Source: Enoplolaimus lenunculus
Taxonomy: Eukaryota > Nematoda > Enoplea > Enoplida > Thoracostomopsidae
Reading direction: 5' to 3'
Assembly (NCBI GenBank): GCA_030248215.1
Contig: JASANG010001354.1
Location: 186,001 to 250,000, forward strand
Length of the DNA stretch: 64,000 nucleotides
Below the pieces are notes generated by a model. That model did no database searches. It was not told where the DNA came from and saw nothing but the letters and a program-made list of their open reading frames with translations. Positions 1-12,846 of this stretch are shown in pieces; the stretch's first letter is position 1, and the number at the start of each line of letters is the position of its first letter. A program made the translations under genes and the position numbers.

Positions 1-3000
1 TTTGGCTGGCGCTAAACACAGCTGATTGTGGTTGCAAGTCAATTGGCTGTCTCGAAGAATCTAAATTTCGAGCGTCACTCTGAGAAAAGCGCTGTAAGTT
101 ACCGCCCGCAACAGCACAATGATCACCAATGACAAAGTCTGAGGGCCGATTAACTGACGTCATTAACTGTGATTGTTCTCGCTTGCAAAGCGGGGCAAAT
201 TCAGGCCGTCCTCGATCGCTGCTTACATCAGCAGCTGAATTGTCTTGATTTGGTACCGGCGAAAGAAATGGGTCAGCTACGTTTCGTGGCGGCATGTTTA
301 ATCCTGCCGATGATAATTCAGCATAATCTGAAAGTGCTTGTCGTGACTGTGTATAAGACAAACGCTGTGGCATGTTAGTCTGCGATTGTAGTTGATTTCC
401 TTTTTCATAAACAGTCTCTTCTTCAACAGTGCTATCCCCTAGTTCTGGCTCAGACAACAGAGTTTGCCGAGTACGACTTGGTGCTTGACTTACATGGGTG
501 GCGCTTGTTTCAGCCATGAGTTTGTGCTGCATCCGCTCTTCTGTTGCCGTCACAGTTACATTTGTAGACAACGAATCATCAGCTGGTGTTGGAAAAATCC
601 TAGTTTTGCGATGATAAATATCATTCGCGTTTTTCTCCGCACATTCACCCGGTTGACTTTGTAAGTTCTGCAACAAACAATAACAATAATCGACATAAGA
701 AAAAACGAATTAAACCAATTTTAGGTAACAATTAACTGTAAATTGTACTTCAAATGTTGTTGTTGTTGTTGTTGTTGTTGTTAGCACTTCATATATTTAA
801 CGAAAAATTGAAAATTCAGTAGTACAAAAATCTTGGACTCGGTGAAAGTTGGGACTTTCGCCAGGTTACAATTCCATAAGACCAGGTTTTCTTACTGTAA
901 CGTAATGCGGACAGGTCAGATTTTATAATATTTTATAATTGCGCTATTTGTTTTGAATCTTCCTCCACTGAACAATATACCACAACCACCAGTTGTCAAA
1001 CGAGGCACTGGTTAATGCTTCTATCTTCATAGAAATTCAACCGTTGTCTAGATTATGATCGCGGTGCAACCGGAATTAAAGTTCCGGCGCTTTGTCACCT
1101 ACTGGTTTCGGTAAATGTTTTGTTGAAATTAAAAATTCCGGTATTAAATTTTGGTTGACTGAAATTAAGCATCTTTACTAAAATGAGCATAAAAAGAAAA
1201 TAGATTTAATTAGTATTTATAGTATATAAACCTTTAACAATCACAGCTAACAAACCATCGAAGGTAGATTTCGCTTCCGTGGATAATGAAAAACTAAAAT
1301 ACAGCAGATAGAGTAAACATCTAACTTCAACTAAGGCTACTTCACAAATAATATAGCAAAAAGGAAATTAATTAAGATGAATTTGTCGGCGGCATGTATT
1401 TTTAACTTTCCAGTTACGGTTCCGGAAATTTTTCAAATTCCGGTTCCGGTAAATTGTAATTCGGGTTGTACACTGATTATAACACCAATTAGAATAGTAG
1501 TGCATACGCGTTCTGATCTGCAGAAATTGATATAACGAACTAAAAACCGTACGCAAAAACAGAAACAATACATGGACGAACATCCTGAACCTGGATCAAA
1601 CTTAATACTAAACGCATATTTCATTGTGTTTACCTGTGCAGCACTGGAACACACTCGAACAGATGGGAAAGTTTGTCTCCAGCTGAGTTCAGTTTTATTT
1701 TCTGTCGATGTGGTCGCTGAGTAATATTCGCCGTAGCGGTGGTCCGATATCTGTGGAGAATTGTTCCCGCCTCTGACCAAACCAGCTGATTGATGCTCGT
1801 AGCTATCAAGTGCTAGACGATCGGGTGAGGCTTCTCGACGGCGTTCGTATCCAGAAATAGGACGTTGTATGCCACCGCGATTATTTAATGGATGGAGGTT
1901 TCGCGGGTTGTGGTCGTCCGGCCCAACACTCGGACGTCGTTCGTCGATATCAGCGAAAGTGTTATGATAATGACTGTGAGATGTTGGTGACCAATCGCGC
2001 TCATAACCGAGTCTATTACCACGTCTGGTGAATTGGCCTTGATGCCTACACGGCGATTCATCAGCTAAACGGTCATGGTCCACAATATCATCATCGAATT
2101 TATCGTTGTCATTCGAAGCACTCGAAATTAATCGATTGAGCTCTCGATCAAAACTGCTGCGGCTTTGACTTCGTTGGCCACGGTCTTTAGTTGCAGTATC
2201 GGAATAATCGAAGTTGTCATTGTCTGAGGAATCACCACCTCTTGTACGATTGTTATCAATACTGCGACGCCCAGTTACGCTGTCTGTCTTTTCAACGTCA
2301 TCATCATCATCATCATTATCATCATCATTATCATCATCATCATCATCGATATCCATATCTTCAAGAGTAAAATTTTCATCCGAAGCAACGTGTGGTCGCA
2401 CCCTTTTTGCCCGGCGTCGACTTGCTTCTGGGCGCATCTTCAGTAAATGACCACTACGACCCCACCCTGAACTACTATCATTACATACGTCATCGTCTTC
2501 ATCCATGATCTCGCCTTCTTCCAATGCTATACCACTACAACCGCCGCTGCCAACTGGTACTTCTTCAGTCTGCAACACGAAACTATCCAACTAGGCAGAA
2601 ATTCAGCAGAATACTAAAAAAATTAAAAATATACAAAGAATTACAATAAATATTAATAAAATTAATAATGTAATAAAGTACATTTTGTCGTGCCCCAAAA
2701 CAGCTATTCTCCCTGTCTGCAACATGTACGTCCCAACCAGCAATTGCTGTTCAGGGCAATCCAAATAGCTACTGGCTTGAGGAATGGGAGTCTCAATGAA
2801 GAAGTTGAGATGGAGACTGAGACAGTGTCAAATTTTTTGAGACTGAGAATTTGGACGTATTTGAGTGGCTGAGAAATTTTTTGCACTAATACCGATACAT
2901 TTCAGAAAAATTCAAATCACGAGTTTTGGAGATCCTATTTCGCTCAGAAAACATTAGCAAAACTAAATCTCCTAGGTCCATCGCGACGTTTATATAACAA

Positions 3001-3611
3001 CCAATCATAACCATGTTTAGGACGTCCCAGTAGCCAACTGGGGTAAATAGCTCAAGTACGACACATTAAAATTCTTAAGGCAGTAACAAATTCAGATGTT
3101 ATCAAATGTTAAAAACTTACATCATTAACAGTATCGCTTGCGGAATCAGCAAAATTGGCTTGTTGTTGTTTTTGATCTAAACAGTACGAACAACCGTATA
3201 TATCAATGATAACAAAATAACAGCCCCCACTATTGCAAAGTGTAATACATTTGGAAAACGTATAAAACTATTTACTACAACACTACATTAATATAATAAC
3301 AGCTGCTAAATTTGAAACATTTGTACGTTCACTCAGTTCTGATTAAGAGTACATACGTTTGTAAGCGGACGTATGATTTAGATAAACCATTTGCGATTCC
3401 TAAACATATGTTTAAATTACGTGAAGTGTCTCCGATTTGTTTCTCCCCAGGTTCACATTGTTGGAGTAGATCTCCACCGCATTTCTGCTCATCTTCATCG
3501 GTTAGCTGTCTTTGATTTGTCTGCTCTTGAATCTGTTCGCGTTCAAGTTCAAACATTCGTTCCTTGACTTTGGCGTTCAACTCAAGTAGAGTTGCAGCTT
3601 GTTCATTTGGA
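1..3611 (-). CDS. C-terminal exons: short coiled coil and disordered tail, open at the window edge
   Basis: Exon 3421-3611 encodes a probable coiled coil (ELNAKVKERMFELEREQIQE). Exon 3121-3176 is a 56-base Gln-rich exon. Exon 1634-2590 is charged and disordered, with a run of 18 nearly unbroken Asp residues from an imperfect TCA/ATC repeat (about 2298-2346). Exon 1-667 is Gln/Ser/Pro-rich and stays open for 222 codons to the left edge, so the stop codon lies outside. The borders 3611, 3121/3176, 1634/2590 and 667 have convincing splice signals and matching phases. The junction between 5063 and 3611 does not keep phase, so one small exon is probably missing from the model. Confidence 0.75.
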
Positions 3612-6600
3612 CTGAAGAATAATAATTAAAATGTTAAACAATCAAAGCGTGTTTTAAGTTTTGTGCGCTACGGCGGCTTAAAATACACCATTTCAAAAAC
3701 AGATGAATCCATTAAAGAACAAACTGTAAAACTTACTATTATACAGGAATGACTCATATCTTCAGAGAAAAAACATCAAACACGGTAGTAAAAAGCTTCT
3801 ACACTTAAGGGTTCCTAAATTAAACTGAACATTTTAATGAAATACAATCCAGAGCTGCCCCAGGGTATGGGACGGTGTCAAGCCGAAATCAGATTTTCAA
3901 ACTGATTCCACTGTTAGCATACGCATTACATTACCTACTACACTGTGTGAATTTGTTGAGAAGATATTTTTCATAAAATGGTTATTTAATCTCCCGTCTG
4001 TTTTAGTAAACCAATAGGAATGTGACACACAAATAGTGTGTGCTACTTTCTGAAATGTAAAATTTCGAACGTGTTTTTCTTGCCTCAGTTACGACTATTT
4101 ATTAATGTATTGGTATTTGCTCGGATATATTTTTATTGCAACTACTACATATGTGAGATAGAGTCGGTTAACTTTAGAGCTAAACTATCAAACGTGTTTG
4201 TCTTTCTCATAACTCAGTGTGTCAGTGTTTGATTGAGAAAAAATATGGTGTCAGTGTACAGAGAACAACTAAATAGTGAACTGTGCACGTTCGAAAAATA
4301 ATCAATAGACAGTGTTTAACAATTAATACATGTATGCGCAGTAGAAAATACCCACCAAACGTGGAAGTCTTACCGGGCTGGAGCCGTCAAGATCCTACAA
4401 CTCAATGGTCGCGACAAAATAAAAAAGAAAATTTACATACAGTAAAGGGTTAAAAGTTGATGAGTTGTTTTAGAAATTTTGAACCAAACTTAATATTAGT
4501 TTCAATTTGTGCTGAAAATATGATATTAATCGGAATGTATTTTGTGAGCAGTTAAATAATTATGCCGCCAAATAAGGTGGCTTGCAGTAAGAGTTGAAAC
4601 TGTACTATAACCATTTTTCAGCCCCGTTCCCGGCATCTCTCAGCGCCGGCCCCGAGACATTTACCTCAGACATTCCCCGAGATATTTCAGAACTTTAGTA
4701 GCCGCTTTCGCAGGATTTGAACTAAAAGGTATTGAGTTGATTAGATTTGAGATCTTGCTACGTAGGTGTTCGGCTCGTGTACGCTTCGATTGCTCTGTAC
4801 TGTCGTTAGTTGCCGTCGGTAGTCCTAAAAAAGAAAGATTATCATTTCTGCGTAGTTATGTCTTCAAAGCAATTCCAAATCGACTGGTACGAGCAATTAA
4901 ATGCAAGACAAATTTCACAAACCCAGAAAAACGATAATTTCAACAAACAGAAATCTCTGTCCTGGTTACAGCGATAAAGTGTTAAACAAAATACTGACAA
5001 TACCTACGTACTTTTTGATTTATAAAAAACAACAGCAGGAGGTATTCGACGCAAAATTTTACCTGAACTTGTGTCAGAGGTCAAACATTGAGATTCTCCT
5101 CCGGCAGTAATACTGGTATCGCACAAATTCGTGAAACTTTCTGGTTGCAACTCTTGTGGAGATGTAGTTGGCGAGTAAGCCTCCGAACCACTGTCAACTG
5201 TTCTATTAATATCTTGATGTGGTTGTTCAGACTCTTGTGATACAGCAGTACGCTGCGCCACTACATTTTTGGTAGGCGATACAAGCGTTACATCCATAGT
5301 GACTGGCCGCCGTGCAGCTGGTGTAACCCGTAGTCCAGAAGAGCCAAATCCCAGTCGACCAGAATGCAAGGCAACAATCGGACTGTTGGCAGTACCGTGT
5401 TCCAACACTTCAAGATCACTTCCGTCGTCATTCAAGATTTCTAACGCCAGGTCCGTCGGCGAAATGAGCGGCTCCAGCGCTACACTCTGTTGAGCAACCG
5501 ATGGAATCTTAGCAGTAATGGTAGTCTGGTCGGCAGTAAGTTGTTGCGCAGGATGCATATGAGTATGACGACCTCCGTCTAAAGCGCTACTCGACTGTCC
5601 ACTTAATGCAGTCGCTGATAACGCTCTCTGCCGTGGGTCACTCACATCGTATTCTCCAGTAGATATTTCTGCGCGAGATTTTGACGGCGACGTAATCAGA
5701 ACATCGTCATCAGTATCGACAATCTGTTCACGCAATGGTTTCGCCTTTACTGACAAATTTTCAACCAGTTGTGAAGTCTTCTTTCCATCGATACGATCTC
5801 GACGCGACGAACGCTGTTCCAACGACTCATCCGAGTCCTGTGAACCACCACCGCGAACTGGACTCTGTTTTGGCATCTGTTGCAGTTGTTCTGGATGGTG
5901 ATGATGAAAGTGATGATGATAATGATGATGATGTCTAGGTGTTACTGACGGTTTGTTTATTTTTTCACCAGGAACTGCTGGCAACTGCTGTGATAGATTC
6001 GAGATTGCGGGCGCAACAGCCGGGGCCGACGATGGCGCTGGGCCGCGACGATCCAAGCGATGACGAATAATGATACCAATCACAATATTGTCGTGTTTCG
6101 GCGGAAAACCTGGAACAAATAAAAAATGTAATTACACATGGCGTCACTCTCAAAAAGCAAATATATACCTAAACGGCAGTACTCAAAGGATGAGTAATAT
6201 TCGTTACCCAGCAACAACGATTTATAAAACATAGGTTACATACAATCCAAAAGATAATAATCTTTAAATATGTTTTAATTCAAAGCATGTAAGCATTTAC
6301 AAAGTGTTGTTTTGATAAAACAATCATGGTTAAGTAACACGCAAAAAAGTACTCACCAGGACCGTCAATTGGCAACATTCCCGGAGGAATAGGTTCGCTG
6401 GCCCCAAGGGGAAGAATGTAAAAATCCTTGACGACAGACGGATCACAGCTTCCGACAACACAGTACCTATTTTTCTCTTTCATATTACGAAAAAGATTTA
6501 TGTATTGACGATAGTCGTCATCAACAGTTGGTTCAGTAAATCGGAGCACGATGAATTCCTAAAATTAATATTGTAACGCGGTAATTCTTTTGCGGCGCTG

Positions 6601-9600
6601 TATGCGAAAAAAATTTTTCTTATAAATTGTTATGCGGTACCATGCAGCAATTAGTATGCTTTGCTTGCCGTAAGGCTTTAAAACAGACAAAAAGTATAGC
6701 GCCACTCTAATTTGAAACATAATGAAGTACGAACTCGTGACATGTACAGGCAGAGTAATAAAATGATTTGCGGTGGTATATTTCAGATAACTGTCGTTTT
6801 GTTTTTCAAGCACATGCGCAAAACGATGCCAGTTTACTGCAACTCCAAAAATAGTTTCAATGAAAAAAATTACTGACTTTTGTTCCAGCCAAACGAATCT
6901 GCTGTATATAGTTCCAAACGACTGAGGGAGGAATGCGACCAACAACTTTTAATGTATCTGGCAAATCCTTAAAATTCTTAAGCAATTATGTAATAAATAC
7001 AGCATGAATAAAACCTTGCGATCATAACAAACTAATATTTTATAACCAACCCATCTGAGCCAACTAGAAGTTAATAAGCATAATTTTAACTTAAAAACCC
7101 GCGCAAAGTTTCAAAAATCATACAATGCATTTCAACAACTGACTGTTAGCCATATAGCAGTGTTCCAACGAACTAAATGTTGCCGGAACAGGAATTGAAT
7201 TTCCTTGCAGGAACCGGAAGCGGAATTAGAAATAGGTTTCATTACCGAATTACTGTTCGACTTTTTAGAAAACCTGCTAAAAATGACAGCCGAATTTTAA
7301 CGACAGTTTCCCCAATATTTAAATGATTACGCATACTTTGTCACAAAACCGTAAAAATTCTTGTTCCTGCATCTTTGAATGCAGGAAGAGTAATTATATT
7401 TCTGCAGGAATTCCGGCAGGAACAGGAATTCCGATTGAACCCTGCCATACAATGAATTATCATAATATACGTATACCAGATTAGTTTGTAGTAGAAAATT
7501 TCCTTTTCTAATAAATTCCGGCATATCTTGATTTCTAACTACGACACCACAAAATGCGATTACACAAGCATTACTTTACGAATAAAAATATATAGAACAA
7601 GCTACATTTTGTATGAAAACCAAATATAGCCACCGAGTAGAACTTGCAGCAGTTTCATTTGTTGGTTTGAATAGGTTTTGATGTTTAACCGAATTTTAAG
7701 TCAGATACTCTCTATTTTACGCTAAGTTCTGTGATTTATGCCAAAATCCATCCTAAACTTTCAATGATTGAAAGTTCTTTTAGCATGCAGCAAAATTTGA
7801 GTCCATTGCGAAACAACTATTTTTATTGCCATATCGCCGAGGCTAAATTGATTTTCAAGCATTGACAATACTGTAAACAGCTAATACATTGCATTCTATC
7901 TCAAGAATTTAGTCTTTTTTATTATGTTACAATATATTTCTTCGCCTTATTTTCAATATTTTTGCAAAATCTTGGTTACTATTTACAATGTTAGCATATG
8001 ATCAAAGCAAGAGTGATTGTTTGCGCAGTTTGTTACGACGACTGTGGTGGAGCAAAACACACTTTTAATTGTTTTGCAGCGAGTTAGGACTACTATAGTG
8101 AAACTTGTATGCTAGGTTGATAAATCTTTTCTCCTCACATGTTAAAACTAACCATTGGAAAGTTTTTCACGCTGTGCTATACTAACCGTTCGCACGTTTA
8201 CTTATTTATAGATCCGTGCTATAAACCAAAGGTGTTGCCTAATGCCTATGATAATTTATGATTCAAACTTGAGTAACAGCTAAAAGGTACTATAGACTTC
8301 ACATTTTTGAGTGCTATTATAAATTTTCTCTCTTCCCGGTCTGAAAATTGACCATTGGTGCAGCCTCTAGTAATCAAAGCTACGCGTAATGCTTCAACAG
8401 ACGAGAAAGCTGCAGTCATACTCTAGGCACAATGAGTAGCAAGGTGCTGTTGCGCTCAGTTACCGGAGCAGAGATGCTAATTGGCTGCACAAATGTGCTG
8501 TAACAGTACATACGCTTCATTTTGGTTTGACTTAGCACTCAAGTACGGTTGTTAAACTATTATTGGAGCAATAAAAACGGGTTGCTGTGGTTGATCTTAT
8601 GTTGCGTACATACACTCAACAAAGCTTTTCTATACCTGCTTCCTTCGCCAGACGTCAGATTGGGAAACATTTAACAATATTCGTCTTAATGGAGGAATTT
8701 GGGACCTTAAAATTCGAATTTTTTAAAAATTTAAGTTTTGGCGTGGAATATCGGAGGAGGTCAGAGAACATCAGAAACTCATGAGTGGAGCGAGCTAAAG
8801 AAGCTTGTTTTTGTAAGTATATTGAATCCCACGACACTTTTGGGTTGTTTCTGACATCAAAGCCTCTCAATTGCTGCAACCTCGCGAGCAAAGCGAGGAT
8901 GAAGCTAGACGTATTCTTTTGTTAAATCATACGGTAAAAACAAGCCTTCAATTTTGAGCACCCTAACTTTGGCCCCACTGTCGACGAAACATGGTGAGTG
9001 AACCGAACAGGTTACATATATAGTTTTACATTGAATCTCGCGGCAAAGCTTCAATTCTGAAATCCTTTTATATTCAAATGCTGCAATTTTCGCTCTTTTT
9101 GGACATATAATGTGTCCTGGTGGATATATACACACGGTCACTGTTAATGTGTTGCATGAAAATTAGTTGCATATCATCTAAAAAGGTTATTTTATATCAT
9201 ATTGGTTGCAACTTATATTTAAGAATCGTTTAATATTATTCTATTTTTTCATTTTTTTCACCCCCCTCGGAAAAAAATGAAAAAAAAAACATTTTTCATT
9301 TTTTCCGGTAATTTTTTCCGGCCAATAACACTGGTTAAAATAGCGTTTAATTTTCAGATTTTAGCAAATATCTGTAAAACGGTTTTCAAGCATTTTAGTT
9401 GTGCTGTATTTTTAAGGAATCCTGTCAAATAACTCCTAAAATTGCACCAAACCATAAAACCAGCAGCACCGAAAGATATAATTTTTGTGTAACTATGTAA
9501 CAATTGACTACCGAAATACCGGACCTCCGGCATAAGCCCTAGCGTAGGAGGCCGTAGATTGCCTATCTGAGCCGGTGACAAAGCTGTGGTTATTTACTGA

Positions 9601-12600
9601 GCGGTGAAAAAATTCTAGTTGAGAATTTGCAACATATCAAATACGTCCTTTTGTGTTCATAACACATATTTCTGATTTTGACAAAAAGGCTTCAATAAGG
9701 CGTAGCATTGAGACAACGCATACTCCTGTGTTACACTTATTCCGAAGCTAAACTTACGCCATAACTTACATCAGAGAGCCGATGGGATGGTCCAGATACA
9801 TGATAAGCGACCGACATGAACTTGAAACATTCCTGCATAACCAAAAATCCTCGCCACACACTGGTCACTTTGTTCAGTGCTGTGGTAGGTGCTAATGCGG
9901 CGGTCATTAAATCGTCAGAATCAGTTCCGAGAAGCTCGCTTTGTATCGATGGCGGCGGCGACATGGGAGAATCGTCCACTGGTGATGGAACATCGACTTT
10001 TGTCGTTGGAGAACTATAAAACATCGAATTTTACATAGGCCGAAGTATAGGCAACCTAGGTCCATATTCTCAACTGCGTACACACCAGTAACCAGTTACC
10101 GATAGATTTTCCAACTGACGAATTCCTATAAATAATTGCGGATCTCAATTTGTACCGGAACTGGCGCAAGTCATATGCAAAGAACGTAGTAAATTTAGAA
10201 CATCACAATTCACTGGATTGAAATGTACATAAAAGATCTTTCGGCAACTGGTGATAGGCGATACACACATTTCAGAATACTTTGTCCTAGTATGCAAATT
10301 ATTTAATTTTTAGGCTTCTGTAGTTGCCTAACGCAAAATTTATCATCAACAATTTTAAATCTTTATTTTAAATACTGCCTGTTATAAAATCAACCTATGC
10401 GTGAGTCGCCAAATGAATTTTATTTATTTATTTATTTATTTATTTAAGTTACTGCCAGTTACAAAACTTTTACATTTCGAGTCGTACTCAAACGAAGCTT
10501 GACGTTCTGAAGCACATAAGTCAGCATTATGATGTGTAAATCAATGCATTAAAGCAAAATAACCGATTGTCAAAAAACGTGCACAGAAATTGTGTTCATG
10601 GAGGATAGCCGACGAGGTTAATGAATACAATCCCATAAGTTAATAAGTAATCGGAAATTATCCAACGGTCACCTGTTTAAGCATATCGTGTATTTAACAT
10701 AGGCTAATCATTCGTGTTTCTCACCTGTCAACAGTTTCTTTCAATACCGGCAAAGGCAGCTTCACCGGGCCCAGCACCGAATCAAGTTTCGACGCAGGAA
10801 TAATGTGCTGGAAACGAACAAAGCAATTTTACAGTGAGTACAACACTTGACAACGGGTTAAAGTAAATTTAGATGAATTAAAATACTTCAATATACGTAT
10901 ATTCAAGACATAATTAAAAGCCTGTAAAATAATTTTAACCAACATAGTTTCGTCCGCTTGGTTTATATAATCCTGAGAATAGGCAAAGCTACCAGTCGTA
11001 GGGGGACTACATATATTGAGCGAAGCTCGAACGCACGTAAGCAGTTAAGCTAATGTGCAAATTACTTATTAGCTAACAATTCATTTATTGGTTTTGACGG
11101 TTTGTAAACACTTTATACAGATTTCTCACAATCAAAAACCCTAATGTTGTAACCTTAACAATTTGAGAAATAATTGAAAAAGCCATTATTTAGGCTTATC
11201 AATTAAGCAAATATGCAAATTAGCTATTAGCTAACTATTCATTTATTGGTTTTCAAGGTTTGTAAACAATTTATTCAGATTTCGCTCACTCAAAAACCCT
11301 AAAGTAACCCCAATAATTCGAGAAATAATTTAAAAAGCCATTATTTAGGCTTATCAATTAAGCAAATATGCAAATTAGCTATTAGCTAACTATTCGATGA
11401 TCGGTTTTGAAGGGTTGTAGACACTTTATTCAGATACCTCGCACGCAAAAACCCATTATTGCTGACATCAGATTGCTTGTAATCCTAATAATTAGTGAAA
11501 TATTGCAATAATACGCCTAATTTAGGCTTATCAAGTATGTTTATATGCAAATTATCTATTAGCTAACTACTCAATTATCGGCTTTAGATGTTAGTAAACA
11601 ATTTATTCAGGTTCCTCGCAGCCAAAAACCTTTAGTATACCCTAATAATTATTGAAATAATTTAAAAAGTCCTAGTTTGGTCTTGTCAATAATTAAGCTA
11701 ATATATGCAAATTGTAGCTATTAACTATTTAGATCGGTTTTTGAGGTTTGTAAACAATATATTCAAATTGCTCGCACCTAAAAACCCTATAGTGCTGAAA
11801 TTATATTGCTTTTAACCTGAATAATTAGTGAAATATTGTAAAAAGTCCTAATTTAGGCTTATAAACTATGCTAATATGCAAATATCTATTAGCTAACTAC
11901 TCAATTATCGATTTTGGAGGTTTGTAAACAGTCTATGTAGATTCCTCGTACCCAAAAACCCTTTAATGTTGAAATTAGATTTCTTGTAACGGCAATAAAT
12001 AGTAGTGGAAAGCCGTAATTAAAGCTTTATTAATTATGCAAATTAGCCTGTAGCTAATAAACAGCTTAAAATTTTAAAAACCAAATGCGAGGTTAACACC
12101 GCAAGATAAGTGACTTTCAAACAAAAAAAGTTTATCAAAATCGGTTCAGCCGTTCCTGAGATTCTTTTCCGACGGACAGACGGACGGACGGACGGACATC
12201 CACCTTTCGACCCCAGAGTACAAAACAAAACTCTTCAGGAAACTCCGGGCGTCGCTCGGAGTTTCGCTTCGCTCAATAACACTTTTCTATTTGGTCATAG
12301 TTCTGGTTTACCTTAATATAGTCCATCGGCGGCCCCCGATACTCCGGACTATCTTTCGATAACTGGAGCGGATCCGCTTGCGCAGGCATCGGCACGAACA
12401 ACGGGTCGAGTGTACCGTCATTTCTGCTAACATACTCTGAACCAGGAATCACAGATACTTCAACCGTTTTTTTGATAGCGGCAATCTGATCGCTGCCATC
12501 GCCGGTAACAGGCACGTTGTCCTTTACGCTTTCAATATCATCGTGGTGGTCGCCGATTATATCTCCTCCGTATTCGCTTTCAATATCTTCGTGGTCGTCG

Positions 12601-12811
12601 TCAGCACCGCTTGGGCTCAGGTTGGCGCCGGCAACATCGTCGTCGTCGTCTTCAGTCAGATTGACCGTTTCAACTGCAGCCGCAGTACGAAGGCCTTCTA
12701 ACGACGATGACGACGATGTTGTTGCGAGCGGAGCAGACGATACCATTCTTCGATGATATCGTCTTTGTCGGGCGACATCAACCTTATTATTTGACAAGGG
12801 CCGAGATAGCA

Positions 12812-12846
<35 letters not shown>

